A stretch of 64,000 nucleotides of DNA from Actinoplanes cyaneus. GTDB taxonomy: Bacteria; Actinomycetota; Actinomycetes; Mycobacteriales; Micromonosporaceae. Numbering within the stretch: the first letter of the stretch is position 1; the number at the start of each line of letters is the position of its first letter. The translations under genes were made by a program, and so were the position numbers. Positions 24,030 to 31,951 of this stretch are shown in pieces. The notes beneath the pieces were generated by a model. It saw only the letters and a program-made list of their open reading frames with translations. It did not search any database and was not told the origin of the DNA. The stretch is from positions 124,001 to 188,000 of the forward strand of contig NZ_BOMH01000002.1 in assembly GCF_016862095.1 (NCBI RefSeq). The letters are read 5' to 3'.

Positions 24030-27020
24030 CTACGACCGGTACACGCCGAACTCGTACAACGAGTAGCCGTAGGAGGTCGCTCTCGCGGTGTTGTTCACCC
24101 GGACATAACGCCCGGAACCGGTGATCGACAGCGTGTCGAACCCGCCGTCGCCCGTGGTCGTCGCGTAGACGTCGGTCCACGTGACGCCGTCGTTCGAGGT
24201 CTGGATCCGGTACGACGTGGCGTACGCCGCCTCCCAGGCCAGCGCCACCCTGTCGAACGACTGGACCGAGCCCAGATCGACCTGCAGCCAGGACGTGTCG
24301 ACCCACTCGCTGGCCCAGCGGGTGCCGTAGTCGCCGTCGACCGCGTACGACGGCAGCTGCGGCCCGTTCGTGCCGGTCGGCTGGTAGGTGGAGGCGGTGA
24401 CGGTCCCGCCGCGGGCCAGGTTCGTGCCGGCGACGACCGGCGGGACCACCCGGAACGAGCGCTGCTCGATGCCGACGTTGCCCTGGCCGTCGTAGGCGTA
24501 GACGTAGACCTTCCAGACGCCGAGGGACTCCGGCGCCCGTACCGTGAATTGGCCGTCAGCGGTCTGGGTGTAGGTCAGGTACCGCAGGCCCTTGTTGCCG
24601 TTGATGTGCTTGTCACTGGCCATCAGGTTGTAGCGGATCGGGTCGCCCTGCGGGTCGGACGTGGTCGTCCGCACCGTGAACGTCCCGCCGGCCGGCACCG
24701 CGGTGGCGTTGCCGACGGTCATCGCGGAGATCTCCGGCGCGGTGTTCGGCACCGGCTGCCCGGTGTACGCCTCCCGCAGCGCCGCGTAGCCGAGCCGCCG
24801 CCAGCCGCCGGTCGTGGTGTTCAGCCACACCCCGCCGAAGTCGTTCTCCAAGCCGTAGTGGAACTCGGTCGCGCCGAGCGCCACGCCCGCATGCCCCTTG
24901 ATCGCATTCCAGCTGTACGTGTAACCGGCCCGCTTCTGCAGGTCGGACGGCTCGGTGGGCACCCCGTTGACGTCGTTGGGCACCTCCCACTCGCCGGCCG
25001 GGCCGCCCTCGGTGAGGATGTACGGCTTGGTGTACCCGCCGGCGATCCAGTCCCGCTTGACGGTGTCGATCGCGCCGTACGAGTTGACGGCCAGCAGATC
25101 GAGCGCCGGCGAGTACTGCTTGTAGTACGTCCAGGCGTACGTGTAAGCGTCCGTCGAGGTCACCGGATGGTTCGGATCCGCCGCGTGGATCGCCACGGCC
25201 AGCTCGTCGACGAACTTCGCGTAGCCGACGCGCCGTGCCTCGACCTCGGCCGCCGACAGTCCGTAGTTCTGCATCTCCAGGATCACCTCGTTGCCGACAT
25301 CCCAGAGCAGCACGCCCTGCCGGCCCTTGAGCTGGTTCACCCAGTTCAGCACGTCCGCCTTGGCCGAGGTCTTGTACGCGGTGTCGTTCACGTAGTCCGC
25401 GCCGTGGTTCAGCCACAACCCGACGATCACCCTGATGCCAAAGCGGGCCGCCGTGTCGAGCAGGAGCGGGGTGCTCGCGTCCGGCCCCCAGATCCGGATC
25501 GTGTTCACGCCCATGTTCTTCAGGTCGCGCAGGTACCCGTCCGCGGCGGCCTGCGAAGGGCCGTACGTAACCCCCTTCACCTGCCACGGCGTGCCGTTGA
25601 CGGTCAGCGTCCAGTTGCCCTGCGTACCGGTGACCTTGACGACGCTCGGCCCGGCCGGGATCGCCGGGTCGGTCATAGCGGCCGGCGCCGTGCCGGCCTG
25701 CCGGGACACGGTCACCGAGTCGACGCTGAGCACGCCGCCGCTCGTCGTGTCCGCGGCCGGGGTGGTCACGCCGGCCACCGCGTTCGGCAGCGAGCCGCCG
25801 ATCGCCAGGTCCAGCCGCAGGTAGAAGCCGTGGTGCACGGCGGCGTTCCACGCGGTCACCCCGACCTGCGACTCCCGCACCACCCAGGTCTGCTTGCCGT
25901 CGAGGTAGAAACGGATCTCCTCGTCGGTCCTGGTCCGGTCGATGACCTGCGAGTACTCGTGGTAGCCGGTCTGGCAGCCGACGCAGGACGCGAAACCGGA
26001 GGACCGGCCGGTGTACTCGGCGCACGGGCCGTCCGGGGCGGTGCCGCAGTGCAGCGTCTGTGCCAGCTGGTCACGGCCGTTGAGGCCGGTCATGATGTCG
26101 GTCTCGCCGACCTGCGGCCAGTTCGTGTAGTTCCCGCGGTACGCGGCGCCGGTCGCGCGGAAGCCGGGCCAGTACCCGAGGCCGTTCGCGACGTCGGGCT
26201 GCTTGAGGACCGCGCTGAACTTCAGCAGCTCACCCGGCTGCGGGGTGAAGTCGGTGCGCTGGGTCTCCAGGCGGCCCGACGTCCACTTGCCGCTGCCGTC
26301 ACGGATCGCCTTGATACTCAGCTTGCCGGCGCCGTCCAGGGCGACGTTCGCCGTGGACGCGCTGGCGGTCTCGACCGAGCCGGTGCCCCAGTTGGCGGCG
26401 CCGCCCGGGTACTGGGTGCCGGTGCGGGTGAGCCAGTTCGCCGCGGACGGGGAGGTTCCGGCCGTACCGTCGAAACTCTCCTGCCAGACGGTGGTGAAGG
26501 CCGGGTCCTGGGCCGGCGGGGTGATGCCGTAGACCTTGAACTCGTAGAGCGAGTAGCCGTAGCCACTGCTCCGGGTCGTGCCGTAGAGCCGGACGTACCG
26601 CCCGGTGCCGCTCACGGTCAGGTTCTCCGTGCCGCCGGCGCCGGTCGTGGTCGCGTAGGCATCGGTCCAGCTCACCCCGTCGGGACTGGTCTGGATCCGG
26701 TACGCCTTCCCGTACGCCCCCTCCCACTGCAGCGTGACCTTGCTGATCGTGGCGGTGGCGCCGAGGTCGACGCTGATCCACTGCGGGTCGGCGAACGCGC
26801 TGGACCAGCGGGTGCCGGCGTTGCCGTCGAAGGCGTTGGCCGGGCCGACGTCACCACCCTCCTGCGAGGAGGCGGTGGCCGGTCTGCCCTGGGAGAGCAG
26901 GGTGTCGGCGGCACGGGCCGCCGTGGGGACGGCGACCGCGGCTAGACCGAGCAGCAGCGTGAGGACTGCCGCGACGACAGGTCTGCGCCGAGCGGGCGCG
27001 GGTGGCTGACTCATGATCAC
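24030..27020 (-). CDS. Secreted multidomain glycosidase: discoidin + GH16-like + TIM-barrel GH + discoidin
   Basis: A 996-residue exported protein. The signal peptide ends near ARA (37), and a discoidin/F5-8 domain spans 38-165. A GH16-like jelly roll covers about 172-440. A TIM-barrel glycosidase domain covers about 456-760, with WDVGNEV (acid/base Glu578) and ILTEGG (nucleophile candidate Glu671). An Ig-like linker and a second discoidin domain (about 865-996) follow. The GH16 catalytic motif normally reads ExDxxE; here residues 306-311 read ETDIMT, so the third acid is absent and that domain may only bind glycan. The TIM barrel looks like GH5/GH2-type beta-glucan or mannan hydrolases. A LacI-type operator lies 32 bases before the start. 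Confidence 0.85.
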   Translation of the reverse strand: MIMSQPPAPARRRPVVAAVLTLLLGLAAVAVPTAARAADTLLSQGRPATASSQEGGDVGPANAFDGNAGTRWSSAFADPQWISVDLGATATISKVTLQWEGAYGKAYRIQTSPDGVSWTDAYATTTGAGGTENLTVSGTGRYVRLYGTTRSSGYGYSLYEFKVYGITPPAQDPAFTTVWQESFDGTAGTSPSAANWLTRTGTQYPGGAANWGTGSVETASASTANVALDGAGKLSIKAIRDGSGKWTSGRLETQRTDFTPQPGELLKFSAVLKQPDVANGLGYWPGFRATGAAYRGNYTNWPQVGETDIMTGLNGRDQLAQTLHCGTAPDGPCAEYTGRSSGFASCVGCQTGYHEYSQVIDRTRTDEEIRFYLDGKQTWVVRESQVGVTAWNAAVHHGFYLRLDLAIGGSLPNAVAGVTTPAADTTSGGVLSVDSVTVSRQAGTAPAAMTDPAIPAGPSVVKVTGTQGNWTLTVNGTPWQVKGVTYGPSQAAADGYLRDLKNMGVNTIRIWGPDASTPLLLDTAARFGIRVIVGLWLNHGADYVNDTAYKTSAKADVLNWVNQLKGRQGVLLWDVGNEVILEMQNYGLSAAEVEARRVGYAKFVDELAVAIHAADPNHPVTSTDAYTYAWTYYKQYSPALDLLAVNSYGAIDTVKRDWIAGGYTKPYILTEGGPAGEWEVPNDVNGVPTEPSDLQKRAGYTYSWNAIKGHAGVALGATEFHYGLENDFGGVWLNTTTGGWRRLGYAALREAYTGQPVPNTAPEISAMTVGNATAVPAGGTFTVRTTTSDPQGDPIRYNLMASDKHINGNKGLRYLTYTQTADGQFTVRAPESLGVWKVYVYAYDGQGNVGIEQRSFRVVPPVVAGTNLARGGTVTASTYQPTGTNGPQLPSYAVDGDYGTRWASEWVDTSWLQVDLGSVQSFDRVALAWEAAYATSYRIQTSNDGVTWTDVYATTTGDGGFDTLSITGSGRYVRVNNTARATSYGYSLYEFGVYRS

Positions 27021-27051
27021 ACCCCAACGGGGACGATTGGTTCCGGAACAG

Positions 27052-27065
27052 GGAAAGCGCTCTCC
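27052..27065. promoter_or_regulatory. LacI-family operator upstream of the multidomain glycosidase
   Basis: GGAAAGCGCTCTCC is a near-palindrome with the central CG typical of LacI/GalR-family sites. The same 14-base sequence, directly or inverted, occurs before the DUF1996 gene (30038-30051) and the lacI gene (30141-30154). That makes a three-site local regulon. Confidence 0.85.
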
Positions 27066-27151
27066 AAGCGAAGGTGATTGTTTCGCCCATGTTGCCGAGG
27101 GTCAATACTTCCCATTGACATCAGTGGTTCCGGAACTGCAGGCTCCCGCAC

Positions 27152-27706
27152 GTGAATGCGAATCCCCGCCCGCTCGCCGCCGCCCTCACCCTCGGACTCG
27201 CCCTCGGACTCGCCGCCTGCCGCTCCCCCACCCCGCCGGCGCCGCCCGCACCCACCACCCCGGCCTTCGGCGGCACCGACCTCGCCTGGATCGAAATCAC
27301 CATCGCCATGGACGAAGAGCTGCTACCCCTGCTCGACCTCACCCCCGCCAACGGCAGCTCGGCGCAGGCCAAAGACCTGTCCGCCCAGGTCAAAGCGTTC
27401 ACCACCGACGAACTCGGCACCCTGCGGCAGCTGCACGACGAAGCCGGTCTGCCCGCCGAGAACCCGCACAAAGGCATGCCGATGCCCGGAATGGTGACAC
27501 CGGCAGTGCTCGCCTCGGCCAAGGCGCTGACCGGAAAAGCCTTCGACGAGATGCTCACCACGACCGTCCGGGAACACCTCGAACAGGGCCAGAAGCTGGC
27601 CGTCAGCGAGCAGTCCTCAGGCACCGAAACCCGCACGAAGGAGCTGGCCGCCCGCATTGTCGAAACCCGCAAGGCCACCCTGAAGAACATGCCAGAAGAT
27701 TTCTAA
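27152..27706 (+). CDS. DUF305-like lipoprotein
   Basis: A 184-residue lipoprotein with a signal peptide (LAAALTLGLALGLAAC) and the lipobox GLAAC. The mature helical part follows DUF305 proteins (DLAWIEITIAMDEELLPLLDL, then HKGMPMPGM). Canonical DUF305 members carry a His-His motif, MIxHH, in the first helix; here it reads TIAMDEE, so the putative metal-binding His residues are replaced. The GMPMPGM turn is retained. It lies on the plus strand, opposite to the glycosidase that starts 132 bases upstream. Function unknown; start GTG 27152. Confidence 0.65.
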   Translation: MNANPRPLAAALTLGLALGLAACRSPTPPAPPAPTTPAFGGTDLAWIEITIAMDEELLPLLDLTPANGSSAQAKDLSAQVKAFTTDELGTLRQLHDEAGLPAENPHKGMPMPGMVTPAVLASAKALTGKAFDEMLTTTVREHLEQGQKLAVSEQSSGTETRTKELAARIVETRKATLKNMPEDF

Positions 27707-28057
27707 ACCGTTCCACAGAAAACGGTTATCGCACTCCCCGCACCCCGTCCCCCGCCCTAAAAACAGTCCCCGCCGCTCCCAGGGGGGCGATCCCAATCCC
27801 ATTATGACCGGCGGTCGCGATCTTGGCCGGTGGCCTGTGGACAGAGCGCCAGTGTGGACAACCCCGGCAGTGGGGCCTTCATGTGCTAGGCGGCGGGCTT
27901 GCGTGACCGGGTGAGGCTTGCGCGGCTGGGCGATTCACCCCGAATGCTCAGTTCGCAGCGGGTCAACGGTAGGCGCGCCCGGGATGTGGACGCCGATCCC
28001 AGCATCCGGCCGCGTTCCGGCTCGGCTGGCACTGAGGGCTCCACAGACGTCGATTCA
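27707..28057. other. Intergenic sequence before the repeat arrays
   Basis: About 350 bases after the DUF305-like gene. It holds a short AT-rich stretch with a GGTT/AACC context right after the stop and otherwise no convincing codon-biased frame or ribosome site. I see no RNA gene in it. The repeat-rich block that follows continues up to the DUF1996 gene at 28614. Confidence 0.5.
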
Positions 28058-28103
28058 CAGCCGTGACCACCAGCCGAACCCTCCCGGCTGGCGGTCACGG
28101 CTG
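28058..28103. repeat. Hairpin with GGCTGG-type stem (copy D)
   Basis: Left arm 28058-28076 and right arm 28085-28103 pair over 19 bases with one mismatch, around the 8-base loop AACCCTCC. The arm core (ACCACCAGCCG) resembles the arms of the long hairpins at 10225 and 43365, but the loop differs. It lies between the convergent DUF305 and DUF1996 genes. Confidence 0.7.
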
Positions 28104-28119
28104 GATCCGAGCCCCTTTA

Positions 28120-28290
28120 CAACCGTGAGCACCAGCCGACGACGCCGAGCTGGACCTCACGGGTGCCTCCCAACCCGGAAACACCCACCAGCACCAGCCG
28201 ACCACGACCAGCTGGACCTCACGGGTGCCTCCCGGCCGGGAAGCACCCACCAGCACCAGCCGACGACGCCGAGCTGGATCGCATGGGTGT
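28120..28290. repeat. 62-base tandem repeat (about 2.7 copies) containing half-hairpin arms
   Basis: The segment ACCAGCCGAC recurs at 28131, 28193 and 28255, exactly 62 bases apart. Neighbouring text (GAGCTGGACCTCACGGGTG) also repeats, and divergence grows in the third copy. The first copy begins with ACAACCGTGAGCACCAGCC, the right arm of the 43365 hairpin. The array therefore seems built from fragments of that element. No conserved frame runs through it. Confidence 0.75.
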
Positions 28291-28298
28291 TTCGGAGG

Positions 28299-28572
28299 GG
28301 CAGTTGGAGCTGGCACCCCGGCCGGGGCAGTCGGAGCTGGTGCCCCGGCTGGGGCAGGTTGGCGCTAGTGTCCCCGACGGGGCGGTCGGCGCTCCTGCTC
28401 CCGCCGGGCGGTCGGCGCTCGCGCCCCCGGCCGGGGCCGTCGGTACTCGTGCCCCCGGCCGGGGCGGTTGGTGCTCGTGCCCCCGGTCAGGGCGGTTGAT
28501 GCTCGTGCCACGCGGCCGGGGCGGTTGGTGCTCGTGGCCCCGCCGGGGCGGCTGGTGCTGGTGCTTCGGCGG
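28299..28572. repeat. Ten-copy tandem array of a 27-29-base GC-rich unit
   Basis: About ten degenerate copies of a unit close to GGGCGGTTGGTGCTCGTGCC plus CCCGGCCG run head to tail. The core GGTGCTC matches the stem of the hairpin family, and each unit ends in a CCGGCCGG-like palindrome. Copy lengths vary from 27 to 29 bases, so no reading frame is kept and a protein-coding role is unlikely. Confidence 0.8.
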
Positions 28573-28613
28573 GGCTGAGGGGGCGGGACGCTCACGGCGT
28601 ACCCGAACCGGGG

Positions 28614-30002
28614 TCAGGGAAGTTCGTAGTTTTCGTTCAGCGCGGCCCCCCGCTCAGGTTTGTACTGGTCGAAGCCCCGCGGATTGCACTGCAGCCCCCC
28701 GTTGACGCAGTGCGTGGTGAGCGCGGCCAGCACCGCCGGATCCCACGCGTTGTAGACGTCGTAGTGGAAGGAGTACCCACGCCCGCTGGAGAAGTGGACG
28801 TTGGCCATGCTGCCGCTGACCGGCCACGCCATCTTGAACTCGATCATGGGTACGGCGACGGGGTGCGAGGCCGGGCAGACGCCGACGATCGGGTACGCCA
28901 TGTGGCTCTTGTGGTCGGGAGTGTCCAGGTGCAGGCCGTCCCAGCAGCTCGGGGCCTGGAGGCGGACGTTGAGCTGGGAGCCGGCGACGCAGGTGGCCGG
29001 GATGTCCCAGTTGCGAGTGGAGTCGCCGCATTCGAAGCCTTCGACGGCGCCCGGGTTGTTGCGGAATTCGTCGATGGTGGCGGTGGGGCTGCCGACGACG
29101 TAGCGCAGTCCCGCCGGGAACGGGCGCACGCTGGTGTAGTCGATCACGCCGCTCTTGTAGTAGATGACCTGCGGGCCGTCCGGCTGCACCGGGGTGGTGC
29201 CGTTGAGCAGGGTCGGCATCCAGTAGCCGGTGCGGTCTCCCGGTGTGATGCAGGATGTCGTGCCGGCTTGCAGGGAGGCGAGGGTGCTGGCCGCGTTCGT
29301 GGTGCGGTTGCCCATGAACGTGTGCGAGTGTGACGCGCCGGGCAGGTTCGGGAAGACGATCGGGTCGTCGTTGAGGTTGGTCCGGCTGACCGAGCAGTTG
29401 GCCTGGAACTCACGGTGGGTGACGGGCGGGTTCTGGGCGGGCGGGACCTTGGTGGACGGGACGACGCCGGTGACCGGCGGGTTCGCCATCACGTAGCCGG
29501 GACCGTCACCGGTGGGCGGGGTGACTGTCGACGTTCCGTAGACCTGGAACTCGTACAGGGAGTAGCCGTAGCCGGTGCCGCGCTGGGTGCCGTACAACCG
29601 GACGTAGCGACCGGATCCACTGACCGCGAGCGTCTGGCTGCCGCCGGTCGACGCGGTGGTGCTGTAGACGGTGGTCCAGGTGGCGCCGTCGGGTGAGGTC
29701 TGGATCTGGTACGCCTTGGCGTACGCCGCTTCCCACTGCAGCTTGACCTGCGTGATCGTGGCGGTGGCGCCGAGGTCGACGCGCAGCCACTGGGGGTCGG
29801 CCCACTGGCTGCCCCAGCGGGTGTCGGAGCGGCCGTCGACAGCGGCGATGGCGGGGGACTCGCCGTTCTCGGTGGACGAGGCGAGCGCCGGTTTGCCCTG
29901 GGACAGCAGCGTGTCGGCGGCGTAGGCGGACGGGGTGACGGTCAGCGCGGCGCTGACCAGTGCGAGCGCCGCCAGGGGCGCCAGCAGTTTCTTCTTGAGC
30001 AC
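28614..30002 (-). CDS. Secreted discoidin-DUF1996 protein
   Basis: A 462-residue exported protein. The signal peptide ends at AYA (28). A discoidin/F5-8 carbohydrate-binding domain covers about 29-155, and a DUF1996 domain covers about 195-450 (REFQANCSVSRTNLNDDPIVFPN, SHSHTFMGNRTTNA, CWDGLHLDTPDHKSHMAYP). DUF1996 proteins occur in fungi and actinobacteria and their catalytic role is unclear; the conserved His and Asp residues suggest a metal or catalytic site. The discoidin module is closely similar to that of the 996-residue glycosidase. A LacI-type operator lies 36 bases upstream. Confidence 0.85.
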   Translation of the reverse strand: MLKKKLLAPLAALALVSAALTVTPSAYAADTLLSQGKPALASSTENGESPAIAAVDGRSDTRWGSQWADPQWLRVDLGATATITQVKLQWEAAYAKAYQIQTSPDGATWTTVYSTTASTGGSQTLAVSGSGRYVRLYGTQRGTGYGYSLYEFQVYGTSTVTPPTGDGPGYVMANPPVTGVVPSTKVPPAQNPPVTHREFQANCSVSRTNLNDDPIVFPNLPGASHSHTFMGNRTTNAASTLASLQAGTTSCITPGDRTGYWMPTLLNGTTPVQPDGPQVIYYKSGVIDYTSVRPFPAGLRYVVGSPTATIDEFRNNPGAVEGFECGDSTRNWDIPATCVAGSQLNVRLQAPSCWDGLHLDTPDHKSHMAYPIVGVCPASHPVAVPMIEFKMAWPVSGSMANVHFSSGRGYSFHYDVYNAWDPAVLAALTTHCVNGGLQCNPRGFDQYKPERGAALNENYELP

Positions 30003-30037
30003 GGGGGATCTCCCAACGCTTGGAGGACGGAACGCTT

Positions 30038-30051
30038 GGAGAGCGCTTTCC
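30038..30051. promoter_or_regulatory. LacI-family operator upstream of the DUF1996 gene
   Basis: GGAGAGCGCTTTCC is the exact reverse complement of the sites at 27052 and 30141. It is placed 36 bases before the DUF1996 start and 126 bases before lacI, so repression from here is plausible in either direction. Confidence 0.85.
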
Positions 30052-30140
30052 AGTCTTCGAGCGGCTGACCGCGTACGTCAATGGTTTGAGGTTCCGGAAC
30101 GCACGAACGGCAGCGGGAACGCCCGTCGCGCGGCAGGGGC

Positions 30141-30154
30141 GGAAAGCGCTCTCC
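30141..30154. promoter_or_regulatory. LacI-family operator upstream of lacI
   Basis: GGAAAGCGCTCTCC is followed by TATAAA at 30164-30169, a good -10, and ATG at 30177. With only 7 bases between the hexamer and the start codon, the transcript is probably leaderless. The operator sits in the promoter spacer region, which implies autorepression. Confidence 0.85.
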
Positions 30155-30176
30155 CCTCCGTGCTATAAAAACGGGC

Positions 30177-31202
30177 ATGCAGAGCCAGCGGCTACCGACG
30201 CTCGAGGACGTGGCCCGCGTGGCAGGCGTCTCCCGCGCCACCGTCTCCCGGGTGGTCAACGGCGTCCGCAACGTCGACCCGCAGCTGCACGAGGTGGTGT
30301 GGAGCGCCGTCGAGCAGACCGGTTACGTGCCGAACAGGCTGGCCCGCTCCCTGGTCACCCGGCGCAGCGGCACCGTGGCCCTGGTCGTCTCCGACTCTGA
30401 GACGCATGACGACGACCCGTTCATGAGCCGGTTCTTCGCGGATCCCTACTTCGGGCGCGTGGTCGGCGGGCTGATGAGCGTGCTGCGGCCGGCCGGCGTG
30501 CAACTGGCGCTGCAGATGGTCGGCGCCGAGGGGCACCGACGCCTGGTCGGGGACCTGCGCAATGGCCAGGCGGACGGCGCCGTGGTGTTGTCCCTCCCGG
30601 CCCGTGACCCGCTGCCCGGCCTGCTCGCCGAGGCACGGATCCCGGCCGTGCTGATCGGTCGGCCCGCCGAGCCGCTCCCGATCAGCTACGTCGACCTGGC
30701 CAACGAGACCGGCGCGGCGCTCGCCGCCGAGTGCCTGGTCGCCCGCGGCTGCCAGCGGGTCAGCATGATCTCCGGCCCGGCGGACGTGCCGGCCAGTCAG
30801 GACCGGATCACCGGCTTCCACCGCGCGATGGCGCGGCACGGGCACGCCTGGGTGCCCTCGGCGGCCGGGAACTTCACGCGGGAGAGCGGCGAGCAGGCGA
30901 TGCGCGCGCTCCTGGCCGAGGAGCCGGACGGCGTCTTCGTGGCGAACGATCTGATGGCGCTGGGCGCGCTGCTGGTGCTGCGGGATGCCGGGAAGCGCGT
31001 GCCGGAGGACGTGGCGGTGATCGGGTTCGACGACAGCAGCGCGGCGCTGGCGGCCCGGCCGGCGCTCACCACGATCCGTCATCCGCTGGAGGACATGGCC
31101 GCCGAGGCCGCCAAACTCCTGCTGGCCCGGGTGGAGGATCCGGCCGGGCGGGTGAGCTCGGTCATCTACGAGCCGACCCTGGTGCGCCGCCAGTCGGCTT
31201 AG
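30177..31202 (+). CDS. LacI-family transcriptional regulator
   Basis: A 341-residue repressor. The N-terminal helix-turn-helix is LEDVARVAGVSRATVSRVVNG, with a hinge helix LARSLVTRRSG. The type I sugar-binding core ends with ALTTIRHPLEDMAAEAAKLLL. It probably senses a sugar released by the neighbouring glycosidases and controls them and itself, since the same 14-base operator lies before all three genes. An ATG at 30177 gives the exact domain start. Confidence 0.95.
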   Translation: MQSQRLPTLEDVARVAGVSRATVSRVVNGVRNVDPQLHEVVWSAVEQTGYVPNRLARSLVTRRSGTVALVVSDSETHDDDPFMSRFFADPYFGRVVGGLMSVLRPAGVQLALQMVGAEGHRRLVGDLRNGQADGAVVLSLPARDPLPGLLAEARIPAVLIGRPAEPLPISYVDLANETGAALAAECLVARGCQRVSMISGPADVPASQDRITGFHRAMARHGHAWVPSAAGNFTRESGEQAMRALLAEEPDGVFVANDLMALGALLVLRDAGKRVPEDVAVIGFDDSSAALAARPALTTIRHPLEDMAAEAAKLLLARVEDPAGRVSSVIYEPTLVRRQSA

Positions 31203-31273
31203 GGGCTGCCCCGGCGGGTACGGGAAGAACCATGATCGATGCGCACTGTGACGTCTCCAATACTTCCGAAAAC

Positions 31274-31290
31274 CTATAGGCCCGATATAG
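31274..31290. promoter_or_regulatory. Candidate operator/promoter before the flavin reductase
   Basis: The inverted repeat CTATA-GGCCCGA-TATAG lies in an AT-rich pocket about 34-50 bases before the flavin reductase start. A symmetric A/T-rich site in such a GC-rich gap may bind a small regulator, for instance Rrf2- or MarR-like. No regulator gene is adjacent apart from lacI. Confidence 0.4.
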
Positions 31291-31323
31291 ATTGGGACCG
31301 GTCGTCGGAAAGGACACCCCAAC

Positions 31324-31857
31324 ATGACCATCTCGCAGACCAGCCCCGCGGCCTTCGTGACCAACCAGGACCTGGACCCGATCCACCTGCGGCGTGCCTT
31401 CGGCGTCTTCCCCAGCGGCGTCGTCGCCGTCGCCGCATCCGTCGACGGCCGGCTCGTCGGGCTCGCCGCCAGCTCGTTCACCTCGGTCAGCATCGACCCG
31501 CCGCTGGTGTCCTTCTCCATCGCGAACACCTCGAAGACCTGGCCCGACCTGCGCCGCGCCGGGCATCTCGGGGTCACCGTGCTCGCCGCGCACCACGGCG
31601 CGATCTGCCGCCGGCTCGCCGGGCCGGTCGAGCACCGCTTCGACGGCGTGCAGGCGTCGGTGAACGAGGAGGGGGCGGTCACCATCGACGACGGGCTGGC
31701 CCGCTTCGACACCTCGATCTACCGCGAGGTGGAGGCCGGGGATCACACGATCGTCCTTCTCCGGCTGCACGGGGTGGATCACCCGGCGGACTCCGGCGCC
31801 GAGCTGGGGCCGCTGGTGTTCCACCGATCCGCGTTCGGGCGCCTGAGCGCGGAGTGA
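31324..31857 (+). CDS. Flavin reductase-domain protein (FMN-binding split barrel)
   Basis: A 177-residue cytoplasmic flavoprotein with the family markers RRAFGVFPSGVVAVAA, LAASSFTSVSIDPPLVSFSI and LGVTVLAAHHG. Members reduce FMN or FAD with NAD(P)H and supply it to two-component monooxygenases. No oxygenase partner is next to it; the nearest is the monooxygenase far to the right at 59408, which is a one-component type. ATG 31324 follows an AAAGGA ribosome site. Confidence 0.9.
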   Translation: MTISQTSPAAFVTNQDLDPIHLRRAFGVFPSGVVAVAASVDGRLVGLAASSFTSVSIDPPLVSFSIANTSKTWPDLRRAGHLGVTVLAAHHGAICRRLAGPVEHRFDGVQASVNEEGAVTIDDGLARFDTSIYREVEAGDHTIVLLRLHGVDHPADSGAELGPLVFHRSAFGRLSAE

Positions 31858-31863
31858 CCACCG

Positions 31864-31896
31864 CCGGCCGGCTCTCCGCAGAACGACGCCGGCCGG
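31864..31896. terminator. Candidate bidirectional terminator
   Basis: Two copies of the self-complementary CCGGCCGG (31864-31871 and 31889-31896) can pair to form a stem around a 17-base loop. It sits right after the flavin reductase stop and before the end of the convergent DUF2267 gene. There is no T-tract, as is common for actinobacterial terminators. Confidence 0.5.
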
Positions 31897-31951
31897 ACCT
31901 CAAGGGGATCGAAGCAGTGCCGCTTCCGGGCCAGTGGCGTCCCGGGAGCCG

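Noticed and set aside
22932..26945. A 1337-residue plus-strand frame opposite the glycosidase and SplB-like genes
   Set aside because: It is the complement of well-supported genes with clear domains. Long antisense frames are common at such GC content.
27918..28705. Overlapping plus-strand frames of 180-190 residues through the repeat arrays
   Set aside because: They read as Pro/Arg/Gly-rich tandem text with no conserved domain. Unit lengths of 27-29 bases do not keep frame, so coding is unlikely.
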